Positions 1 through 9,270 of a DNA stretch of 56,881 nucleotides are shown here, in pieces (position 1 is the first letter of the stretch; each line of letters opens with the position of its first letter). Origin of the DNA: Didymodactylos carnosus (Eukaryota; Rotifera; Eurotatoria; Philodinida; Philodinidae); NCBI GenBank assembly GCA_905250885.1, contig CAJNOQ010000285.1, positions 1 through 56,881 of the forward strand, written 5' to 3'. A program made the position numbers and the translations under genes. The notes beneath the pieces are model-generated. The model saw only the letters and a list, made by a program, of their open reading frames with translations. It made no database searches and was not told the DNA's origin.

Positions 1-180
1 ATTAAAATAGTCAATATTATCAATGGTACTTGATGAAAATGTTTGTTTACCTATATTATCGAAGACAATCAAACAGAAAAATAAGAGCTATATTCACTTA
101 TAACATTATTCATGTACGGGATGGGATGTTTTTGAAAGAGATACATGTCGAGAGGGTTTATTACTCTGAAATTTATTTCT

Positions 181-800
181 AACGAAGGAATATTTCCGCA
201 TGTCATCCTCGATTTTTAATGATATATATGACAATTGAGAGAGTATAGTGTCCTAGTAACAAGTCTAGAAAAATTTGGGCCCATGTCTCTTCTTTCAAAA
301 GTTATCAATCTTTTTGTTTTGTTGTCCCTGCTCCAGGTGTCGTAGTTACACTAGAAATATTATAACTCCTCAAACATAGCGACTTAAGAACTAAAAAATT
401 TTTCTGTAATTCTGCTGATAGTCCACTAATAGCACAGAAAGTTATGGACTTTTTCCTTTCTTAAGGAAAATCATGTTTTCCATAATAAGTTATTTTTTCA
501 CACAATGATATTTTATCTCACGAAGAAACGAAAAAGTCCATAACTTTTCGCCCATGAAAGTTAGAAAGCTGAAACTTTCTGTAATATTAGTAGACTATCA
601 GCAGCAGTACAAAAAGAAATTTCAGTTCTTAAGTCGCTATGTTTGAGGAGTTATAATATTTCTACAGAGCAAAAAGATTGATAAAGAGACATGAGCCCAA
701 ATCCTTTTAGGCTTGTTACTAGGACACTATCCTCTCTCAATTACCATATATATCATTAAAAATGGAGGATGACATGCGGAAACGTTTCTTTGTAAGTTGA
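181..800. repeat. Fold-back (long inverted repeat) element, about 620 bp
   Basis: The left half (about 181-455) is repeated in inverted orientation in the right half (about 530-800). For example, AAAGTTATGGACTTTTTC at 438-455 pairs with its reverse complement at 530-547, and outer segments such as CATGTCATCCTC... pair with ...GAGGATGACATG. The arms are imperfect, with scattered substitutions, so this is an old non-autonomous element. It codes for nothing. I found no clear target-site duplication, so the superfamily is unassigned. Confidence 0.8.
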
Positions 801-1360
801 ATTATTATTGATTGGACTCAAGAGGTTTCACGTTATATGCAGTCAGACTTGTTTATAATAAAGATTAGCAACGTATTTTAAGATAAAATTTCATGGTGCT
901 CATAATGTTCTGAAATTTAGTGCATCAATAGCGATAGCAAGATATTGATATCATTTACTTCACAACAAATACTTGCTTTATGCATACGACAATACGTTTT
1001 CTATATCGCCATTCTTTAATAAACGAGTTAACCCGTTTATGCTCACTGCATCCTTAGAGATACACATGTTAAGTGACGAATATCTAAAAACCTAGATTTT
1101 TAAATATGTCTAGTTAATATTTTAAGCACACAATTTTAATTTTAATTGATAGAAAAAACTTGAGCATAAATGGTTAATTTGATACCAATAGTAGGTGAGT
1201 AAAGATATTTTGAATATGATTTGTCTTAGATAACAAAGACAAAATTTTTTTGACAATTTAACGCTTAGTTTTTACCGAAATGGAAAATAAAACTCAACGA
1301 ACAACATCCGAAAATAACTCTTTTTATTACGCTAACAGAAAAATTACAAACGGTTGTTAC

Positions 1361-2300
1361 CTGCTTTTGATGCTAAGTCATAATCTGAACCATAACTAAC
1401 TGTTTCATTTTTCTCAGTATGAATTGGTACATTATCTTTGTCACTCTAAGCAAAATAAAATATTGAACAAAATTTAAAAGTTGTACATGGTAGCGTTTCG
1501 CTTGTATCCGTTATGTAAAACTAAGTCGTCTTCCTAGAGTTCTGTAAAAGAAATAATCAATACGTACTGTTTCTAAAATTTCAACATTTTTACAATAAGC
1601 TTTTTGCAGTACTTCGGTAAAGAAAAAAATTGCCAAAACCTAAATAAACCAATTAAAATTATTTCAGACATACGCTAAATTTAGCAGATATGTAGTTCTT
1701 ACCTGAACTACGTAACATATCAAAAATGAAATGACAAATGGTTTAAAACCAGATTCAGACAATGTCACAGGAAGACCTACAACAAACATAACTAATGTTA
1801 AATATGAAAATAATTGAGAAGAAAAGTTCATAAAAAGAAATTTATTAACTATGAATTGAACTTACCCAATATTCCTGTACCCAATACTGAGGCAATCGAA
1901 ACGAAATCTATAAATTAAAATAATATAATAAATTCTATAAAAATTTAACGCTGTTATCGTTAGAAGACTTGAAGTTTAATGAATTATTTACAGAACAAAA
2001 ATTTTTTAAAGGTGAATATAAAAAATGTAGTCTAACATTTTTTGCAAAAAAAAAAAGATTTTTTAATATTCACAATGAAGAAGAGAGTCTTCTTTACTAA
2101 TCATACATAGAACACTTGAAGTTTTACACAGAGATTATCGTTTAAGTCCTCGGGATTGAGACTGATCAATGAAAACTCAAATACCAAAGTAACACTAAGA
2201 AAGCGAGAAACTCTATCTTCAGAAATAGTTGGATGCTGACTGACTTGTATTCTAATTGAATCTGCCGCTGAATTGACCGATCCATCGGACAATTCACTGT
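1361..2300 (-). CDS. Exons of a probable multi-pass amino-acid-transporter-like gene (partial)
   Basis: Five exons chain in frame on the minus strand: 2300-2130, 1907-1866, 1776-1703, 1639-1568 and 1445-1361. All have AG acceptors and GT donors (the first donor is GTGTAA; two are GTAAG). The spliced peptide has a polar N-terminal stretch (SDGSVNSAADSIRIQ...). A hydrophobic segment follows with SIASVLGTGILGLPVTL, then SGFKPFVISFLICYVVQ and VLAIFFFTEVLQKAY, and then a polar linker. A glycine-rich GTGILGLPV helix followed by a second TM helix resembles TM1-TM2 of AA_trans/APC-type transporters; that family call is inference. I could not place the 5' start exon upstream of 2300 or any exon below 1361. 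The remaining TM helices are therefore either outside the window or lost, and the fold-back element at 181-800 lies on that side. Confidence 0.5.
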
Positions 2301-3919
2301 CTGATTAATCCACAACATCTGTTTGCACTCACTTGACGCTAGATTCAAGGCAAATACAGCTAGATGAAATTTTTATATATTTCACTGCAGCTAGATTCGA
2401 ACTAGCTTTTTTTTTCGTGAGACAAAAATCAGTATGAAATATTTCTTTATTTTGCAAGTAAAAATTAATGCATGTTCCCTTAAAAGCAATTACTTTCTCA
2501 TGTCAACTTACAAAATTGTGAGTAATGGCATATATTTTTAAATAAACCATCTTCTTTTGATGACATGCTCTAAAAAGAGACCAAAAAGTTAAAGATGAAA
2601 GTAAAACCATTGATAAACTTTTGCTTACCGCTTGGAAATGATCTAAAACGTTTGAAGAATTCGGTTGTTAGTTTGAAAGATTGTAATCAACGAGTAATTG
2701 GACTAAAGTAGATTTTCTTTCTTCTTCCACACACATATTTTCCTAAGTGCACATATCAACTGAGAGTGTCAAGCAACACATCTAGTAGGAAAATAAAACA
2801 AGCTGTACATCATCCGTAAATCAAAGTCAAAGTGTTATCAAAAATCCCACCATTGAGTTCTTAATTTATCAGATTCAATTTACTGCCTCGAAAAGTTGCG
2901 GTAAAAGTATTGGTCATCAAAAAACTTTACTACTACATAATTTCCGTATCAGCATCTCAAAGACAGAAATCTTGTTTTATGACATCTACTACTAAGACGA
3001 TCAAACATACGATAGTAACACTTTTTTTTCAACAGTTATTTATCTAAGCCAGTTTTGAGCAAGAGTCCGAACGTATTGGTTTTCTAACAATTATTTAACC
3101 TTTGCTTTACAATAATTGCTTGAACTTGTTCAACGGTCAATATAAACTTTTCAGTTGTTTTAGTTTAACTACAAGAATAACTGAAAGTGTTCGAGAAAGC
3201 TCAGTACAATTTTTGCACTCTCTGAATTAGTGTTCTTTAAATGAGAAAAGAGATCAAGTATGACTTTTGTTTTGTTAAGGGCTTTATTTAATCCATCTCC
3301 AAAAAGAAACAGAAGTTAGATTGGTCTCTTCAGTTCTGGCTAACATGAAAACATGTAAATACATTAACATAGCAAAAATAAAATTATGAAAATAATAATA
3401 AGACAAGACAAGTGTGACGGCGACTAAGTGTTGAATTATGCTCAGGGATACAAAATGCGTGAAATGTTCGAAGTAAAATCTTTCCTTTTTTCTGCTATCA
3501 ATTAGTTGATGACCCAGTAAAACTAAAACTGTTGAATAACACATAACACAGTTAAATTCTGTGTTTTTTGTGTTTTTCTTTTAGTAAATATGCATATACC
3601 TGCGAGCTAAGCAGTAATTACCATAAAATAAAAATAAAATTTCAGTTGAGTTAACATATGCCAGAAGTAAAATTTCTAGGGCCAATACGCTTTTGTTCTT
3701 TGACCTTTTTTTGTTTTATTTGCCCAAAATGTTAGTAGTCTCTTGAGTAGAAACCTAACAAAATTCTCATACATTGAAGTTATTTTGCTGAGAATCTCTG
3801 AATAAGAGTAACACTTAAGATGTCGCTACTAAAACACATGTGCACTCTCTGCTCTATCATTCGCTTTCCGTTGACCATTCGAAAGCATGATGATTATAGA
3901 GATAAATTAGTAGTTAATA
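2301..3919. other. Non-coding stretch, no recognisable gene
   Basis: AT-rich sequence with short ORFs in both strands but no convincing splice-linked coding signal. An 86-codon hydrophobic minus-strand ORF at 3284-3544 is the longest; I do not recognise it. Nothing else is supported here. Confidence 0.5.
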
Positions 3920-4063
3920 TACAAGGTAACGCTCATTTGCACTCGCTAGGGCCCTTGACTTTAGAAGCTTATATCTGCGAACGACCCTCCATCACTTTTG
4001 AATCAACGACAATGTTCACGCCTCCCTTCAGTCGGCGTTCGCTAGGGCACTATCTAACAGTCA
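3920..4063. repeat. Dispersed ~140-bp repeat, copy 1
   Basis: This segment begins ACAAGGTAACGCTC and contains CCCTTGACTTTAG and a CCTCCCTTCRGTCGGCG block. It is repeated in the same orientation at 7860-8001 with roughly 75-80% identity. It is noticeably richer in GC than its surroundings. The tail block (GCCTCCC..CGGTC) recurs at about 8122-8140, and a short CCCTTGACTTTAGTCTTG-like piece occurs near 41640. Function and family are unknown. Confidence 0.65.
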
Positions 4064-4178
4064 GAGCGCCAAGCCTAAAATGCATAATAGTATAACGTTT
4101 TCCTGAATTCAAAATCTTAAATTTTGCCCACATTACGCCTGAAAGAATGTATCTTAATCAGAGAACGTATCCCTAAAA

Positions 4179-4410
4179 TATTTTCTTAATCAAGCGCTTC
4201 CTTCTTTAGTAGGTTGTCTATGCAAAAATGTCGTACACAGGAGAGTAGTACATGGAAACGACATTCAATATGGTTGATTTCTGTGACTTTATTGCAATAA
4301 AGTCACAGAAATCAACCATATTGAATGTCGTTTCCATGTACTACTCTCCTGTGTACGACATTTTTGCATAGACAACCTACTAAAGAAGGAAGCGCTTGAT
4401 TAAGAAAATA
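4179..4410. repeat. Perfect 232-bp palindrome with no spacer
   Basis: Every base from 4179 to 4294 is the exact complement of its partner from 4410 back to 4295. The axis lies at 4294/4295 inside TTATTGCAATAA. There are two 116-bp arms with no mismatch and no loop. It sits just 5' of the truncated LINE. Perfect, spacer-free palindromes of this length are unstable, so this is either a very recent inverted duplication or an assembly fold-back artefact. Confidence 0.95.
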
Positions 4411-4429
4411 GCGTAACGCGTACGAGGAA

Positions 4430-4471
4430 AAGTTGGGTTGAGTTCTTGCAACCCATCCAACTTTTCTTTGT
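4430..4471. repeat. Short imperfect hairpin
   Basis: GAAAAGTTGGGTTG is followed, after a short loop, by CAACCCATCCAACTTTTC. This gives a stem of about 14-17 bp next to the 232-bp palindrome. No function can be assigned. Confidence 0.6.
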
Positions 4472-4559
4472 ATTACGAACTTGCAAACTCAGTCGCCAAT
4501 GGGTATGAATAGCGGTCATAAACCGATGATATTTAATCTTACATTAGACGCAAATGTCA

Positions 4560-6560
4560 AGCCACTGAGTCCCCGTCTATCACTGAATTACAAGACCGCA
4601 AGTTGAACGTTTACAGGCAGGAACTCAACCAATTATTATCTCAATGGAATGAAAACAGGTTAATTTGCACACCAACAGATTTGGAAGCATACAATGCATT
4701 CATTACGAACAGCATCGTGTCAGCAGCTAAACTAGCTGTTCCTCCTGCCAATACAAAAATTAATTATATATTAAGTAAAGCAACCGTTCATCTCCTAAAG
4801 GAGAAACACAGACTCTACAGGAAAATGAAAAAATTTAACTTTCACGAAAACAAAAACTCTATTACAACCAAAAAATACTGTTAGAAAATGCCCTAAGAAA
4901 TGAAAAATCTGCAAGATTTAAAAAACTGACTGAAGTGCTGTGTAAGCGCAAGATGAACACTGGAAAAGTGTGAGCTGTTGTAAAACGGTACCACAGTAAA
5001 AGAACTAAACAATCTTACAATGGTATATTGAAATACCACAATCATAAAGCTTATACTGACAGAGAAAAATCAGAAATATTTGCCAAGTACTTTTCTCAGG
5101 AGGTGTACAGTGAAAAACAAGATATTTTACCTTTTCATCATCATGTATCAAACATCTCTCGGACACAAATGAATAACCTGTTAAAGAAGAAACTTAGAAA
5201 TATTCGGGAAATAAGCAAGAGCGAGGTGATCTGGCATTTAAAACGACTGAAAACTACCTCTCCTGGTCCGGATGACGTCCGTAATAGATGTCTTAAAAAT
5301 TACACACCAACATTGGTAGCTTGTCTAACTAAATTATTCAACATTTCAATCAACATCGGTTACGTACCAAAAGCATGGAAACATGCTTATATTATTCTAT
5401 TACTGAAACCAAAGAAGAAAAAAGAAGATCCTTCTAGCTACCCTCCCATCAGTTTATTAAGTTGTGTCGGTAAGATTTTGGAAAGGATCATGAAAGATCG
5501 TATCATATCAATCTTAGAAGAAAAAAAAATACTACCTCATCACCAGGCTGGATTTCAGTCCGAAAAAAGTACACTGTACAACATTTTAAGATTACAAAAT
5601 TTTGCCAACAATAATTTGGACAAAATTAATCATTGTGCGGTGATATTCTTTGATATCAAGCAAGCATTCGATAGCGTAAGGCATGAGGGACTCATTTATA
5701 AATTATTCGACCTGAAGCTGCCGGATTATATCATTCGTTGGTTGATATCTTTTCTCAGCGGAAGAACGGCAGCAATTGAACTGGAAAATCTGCTATCTCG
5801 AACATTCGGTCTGAAAAGTGGTACTCCTCAAGGATCACCACTCTCTCCTCTGCTATACATTTTGTTTACAGCTGATTCTATGGATGGATTGCCACTCCAC
5901 ACGGCTCATGGACTTTTTGCCGACGATACGGCTTTATGGACATCCTGTAACACTACTTCTGGTTTAAACCGGCGTGTTCAGGAATCCGTGAATGTTTTCG
6001 CTCGTTGGTGTGAAACCTGGAAGCTCACTTTACAGTCAAGTAAAACTGAAATGCTTCACTTTAGTGTACACCCACGTAAACAGTACAAAAAGCAAATACA
6101 AGTCATTGTGGGAGCAGCAACTATTCGCCCACAGGCACACGCAAGGTATCTAGGGGTGATTTACGACAAAACATTTTCGTGGAAAGAACATGTGAACAAT
6201 GTCAAGGAAAAGGTCAACTCCAAAATCAATCCGTTGAGATTTCTTTCACGATCAACTCTCCAGAATCGAATGATCGAATCATGGTGAACTTATTCAAATC
6301 TTTAATTAAACCCGTGTTAACATTTGGTGTATCAATCTTGCTAAAAGCAGAACAAAATATGGCAAGAACTTCAGAACAACAGAAACACCTCAGAACAAAG
6401 CATTACAAGCTGCACTGGGAATTCCACCCTACATATCTAGAACATATATACATCAACAAAGTAGAATAGCAAGGCTAAAAGAATATTGTGAACACTTAAC
6501 TAAAAGAGCTCTTCTACGAGCGGATATCACGATGGAAAACCTACACACTTTATTATACTT
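4560..6560 (+). pseudogene. 5'-truncated, frameshifted non-LTR (LINE, jockey/CR1-like) retrotransposon
   Basis: Non-LTR elements copy themselves by target-primed reverse transcription. The piece at 4603-4884 corresponds to the linker between endonuclease and RT (basic, with HLLKEKHRLYRKMKK). The main frame at 5028-6287 carries RT motifs in order: KTTSPGPDDV, YPPISLLSCVGKILERI, FFDIKQAFDSVRHEGL, GTPQGSPLSPLLYILF and LFADDTALW (the catalytic FADD box). After about 6250 the reading frame switches, and the C-terminal part (LIKPVLTFGVSILL) continues in another frame to 6469. No endonuclease domain is present 5' of the linker, so the copy is truncated. There are stops and at least two frame breaks, and none of the open stretches begins with a credible ATG. 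It is a dead copy. The jockey/CR1 placement rests on motif style only. Confidence 0.9.
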
Positions 6561-6649
6561 GTAAACTTTTACTTTCCGTTGTATTGTTTTCTGACAAAAG
6601 ACTTCAGTCATCAGTCAGCTTGTATATCCTTTTTTCAGGTTTATTAATA

Positions 6650-6780
6650 ATAAACTGCTGTTTCCTCAACTATAGTTGAGGAAACAGCAGTTTATAAATA
6701 TCAAATGTATTGATTAAAGTATACTTTAATCAATACATTTGATATTGATTAAAGTATACTTTAATCAATACATTTGATAT
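6650..6780. repeat. Cluster of perfect short palindromes with a 35-bp direct repeat
   Basis: The first palindrome, 6650-6695, is a perfect 46-bp inverted repeat centred on CTATAG. The second, 6697-6746, is a perfect 50-bp palindrome centred on GTATAC. Its right half plus centre is then repeated in tandem with a 35-bp period (about 6708-6745 and 6743-6780), giving overlapping palindromes. The cluster lies 3' of the LINE fragment. No coding content. Confidence 0.9.
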
Positions 6781-6943
6781 TTACACAATTTCGCATTTGA
6801 TTTAGGTAAGTAAAGTAGAGATTTGATGGTCTGCTCAGATCCGAGACTGCAGACGAGGATCACGCTCTAGGGTGATACTTTCTAACTCCTAGCGGCAGTA
6901 GGAGTCTTGTTAGTTCTCTGAATTGAGCTCCTATCAGGTTGAA

Positions 6944-7333
6944 ATGTGTGTAGCGAGGAGAACTGTGATTTCAATTTTTTACATTGAAAATAATGCGGTT
7001 GTTTATTTAGGTGAATGGGATGAAACTTTCACTCAAGCTGAATTGATCACAAATCCAAATGTTCAAAATGATAAAAATGTCAAAGGGCTGGTTGATTTAT
7101 TAGAATTACAATTAAATAATTTCAAATTAAGTCAATACCGATTACTGGGATACGAACGACATCGTGATGCACATCACGGTATAAAACTGGAATCAGTTGA
7201 CGATCAAAAGCAACTATTGAAAAATATTGGAAAAGGTGATTTCAGTAAATATCCATTCAAAGATATTGTATCAGAAATGATAGCCGACATACAACTTATA
7301 GAAACCAAAAGTCAGATGAAACGTTTTTCATAA
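6944..7333 (+). CDS. Unrecognised 129-aa ORF, possibly a terminal exon
   Basis: The ATG at 6944 opens a frame ending TAA at 7333. The protein is hydrophilic. It has a short beta-like start (ISIFYIENNAVVYLGEWDE), then LVDLLELQLNNFKLSQYRLLGYERHRDAHHG, and a helical C-terminus (KDIVSEMIADIQLIETKSQ). I do not recognise a family, and there is no signal peptide or TM segment. An AG within CTCCTATCAG (6934-6943) directly precedes the ATG, and the frame is open back to 6923, so it may instead be the last exon of a split gene. Its AT-rich codon use looks like the host genes around it. A minisatellite follows ten bases after the stop. Confidence 0.4.
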   Translation: MCVARRTVISIFYIENNAVVYLGEWDETFTQAELITNPNVQNDKNVKGLVDLLELQLNNFKLSQYRLLGYERHRDAHHGIKLESVDDQKQLLKNIGKGDFSKYPFKDIVSEMIADIQLIETKSQMKRFS

Positions 7334-7342
7334 TAATGTTTT

Positions 7343-7408
7343 GTCCTCTCTGTTATGTCCTCTCTGTTATGTCCTCTCTGTTATGTTCTCTCTGTTATGT
7401 CCTCTCTT
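7343..7408. repeat. 14-bp minisatellite
   Basis: The unit GTCCTCTCTGTTAT is repeated four full times plus a partial fifth copy; the fourth unit has one C-to-T change. It lies in the presumed 3' UTR of the 129-aa ORF. Confidence 0.95.
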
Positions 7409-7859
7409 AATTCAGTAACTAGGAAAATTCATTGCTTCATGAATTAATTCCAGGTTTGTTTTTATGGATAATTGTTATTGTAAAATTGTTTCGTTTTATC
7501 TTGATTGATATTAATTATTTTGAGTTGAGTTTCGTGATTTCTTATAAATATTCAAAAAATTTAAATTGTCTTTGAACACACAAAATTCTTTCAGATTAGT
7601 CAAACGCCTTTTTTTACATATGCCTTGAAAATTAGCTTAAATTAATTTAATTAGAAATACTTTAAAAGTTCGAATGAGCTGGTACAAGAGCGCCATTTGA
7701 AACGTAATATGTGACGCTGAAACACAGAGACATCCACTTAGCTTAAGTATTGGCTCGCAGCTATTGCCAATCACTATCAACATTTTCACGTTGTTGCATG
7801 TTTATTTTATGTTATGATGTTATGGTATGTAATAAAGAGGTGAAAAACTTTGTTAATTC

Positions 7860-8001
7860 ACAAGGTAACGCTCGTCTCCACTCGCTCAGTCCCTTGACTT
7901 TAGTAACCTGGATCTGCGCTAGTGAACGCCCTTTCGTGACTTTTAAATCGAAGACAATGCCCACGTCTCCCTTCGGTCGGCGCCCGCTCGGGGCCTAACT
8001 A
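7860..8001. repeat. Dispersed ~140-bp repeat, copy 2
   Basis: This matches copy 1 at 3920-4063 in the same orientation: CAAGGTAACGCTCRTYTSCACTCGCT, then CCCTTGACTTTAG, CTGCG.., and CCTCCCTTCGGTCGGCG. Both copies accidentally keep an open frame over the whole unit. Confidence 0.65.
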
Positions 8002-8550
8002 AGCCATCTTCTGGATTGTTTTCTGTTTTCAGGTGTGAGGTTCGCAATCTAATATAAATATAAAAAGCAAAAATCTCCAGAGGTCTATAAATAAATATTA
8101 CCGAATTCAAAGCAGTGCTCATGCCTCCCGTCGGTCAGGGTTCACAGCCACTATTGCTGAGAAACGCTGTGAACTTCTCTGATTCCACGGAAAAACTGTC
8201 TGATGTAAATAAAGCTAAAAGGTTTTCTGGATCCCCTACAGATCCTAAGGAGGTTGGCAGTATTTTTAATCGATTCGCTGTGATAGATTATTTATACACT
8301 GTAAGTTTTATTATCCGCAGGCGACTTTTTTTTTGTATTATCGCATATGACTGCTATCCCGCGACATCTATCTGTGGTCTACAGAAAACGTTTGCTTAGC
8401 TTTTTCTCTCCCTGCATTAGTAGATATTGCAGATCATCCCTTTGAATATTTTCTCTCTCGTAGTTAAAAAAAAATTTTTTATGCTTTTCGCTTATGATTG
8501 GCTTATACGTAGAATATCTGACAGACATTTTTCCGTATTTTGCGCACACA

Positions 8551-8673
8551 CACGATCAAAACTAGGCATCCATGAATTTTATCCATAAATCTCTAGTATC
8601 AACGTGAAATTTGGAAATTTTACGGCGATAGTAGAGGTTTATGGATAAAATTTATAGATACCTAGTTTTGACC
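8551..8673. repeat. Inverted repeat (~45-bp arms), MITE-like
   Basis: GATCAAAACTAGGCATC followed by AATTTTATCCATAAA..CTCTAGTAT at 8551-8599 pairs with ..AGAGGTTTATGGATAAAATTTATAGATACCTAGTTTTGA at about 8631-8673. The arms have a few mismatches and a loop of about 30 bp. No target duplication is obvious. Confidence 0.8.
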
Positions 8674-8729
8674 CACACAGACAGACAACCATTTTGTAAA
8701 ACCCTAGACTTAAGTCAAGAGAATATGCA

Positions 8730-8940
8730 GTTACGACTGGCTGTTACCAGTAACAAATTTTTGTTACTTTGCTTTTTATTATCTTGTTACTTCATCAAAA
8801 GTAACACGACGACAAATTTTAATAAGAGAATGTCAATAACGCGTCAAGACTGATAAATACTTGTTTTGTAAAAGAATTTATTCCTTTGTTACTTTATTAA
8901 AAGTACACAAGGTAACAAAAACAAAGTAACAAAGATGTAG
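8730..8940. repeat. Degenerate GTAAC/GTTAC-rich repeat stretch
   Basis: GTTAC and its complement GTAAC recur many times, including ACCAGTAACAAA, TTTGTTACTTTG, CTTGTTACTTCATC, AAAAGTAACACG, TTTGTTACTTTATTAAAAGTA and AACAAAGTAACAAAG. Several can pair as short hairpins. The origin is unknown. Confidence 0.5.
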
Positions 8941-9270
8941 TCAAGAAGCGTCAGACACAAAGTTAAATATTATTAGAATGGATCCAATTTTTTGGTTCTT
9001 CTGTGGATTATAACAATTTGCTTTTTGCGTTTGCTCTTTATATATCTTAACCGAGCAATATCAAAACTTGCTTTTTTAGAGATAAAAGTGTATAGTTTTA
9101 AATCTGGACTTACCTAGATTATCTACTTTTTTATTTATTAATCTTATTTATTCGAATTTGTTTCTTTAAGATCTATCCTTTCTTTTCACTGAATAACTTT
9201 TAGGTGTTTTATCTCCACTATAGAGACATAAGTTGAGTTTAATTCATTTGAACAAAAAGTCTTTGTAGAA

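Larger units (their letters stand above)
7409..9270. other. Non-coding region with repeats upstream of the Rieske gene
   Basis: It holds the second copy of the ~140-bp repeat, an inverted repeat at 8551-8673 and a GTAAC-rich stretch at about 8740-8940; all are listed separately. The remainder is plain AT-rich DNA that includes the presumed promoter of the Rieske oxygenase. I see no further gene. Confidence 0.5.

Noticed and set aside
3284..3544. 86-codon hydrophobic minus-strand ORF
   Set aside because: No family resemblance, no splice partner found, and composition is like the surrounding non-coding DNA.
8115..8399. 94-codon plus-strand ORF
   Set aside because: It overlaps a fragment of the dispersed ~140-bp repeat and then runs into AT-rich sequence; no domain is visible.
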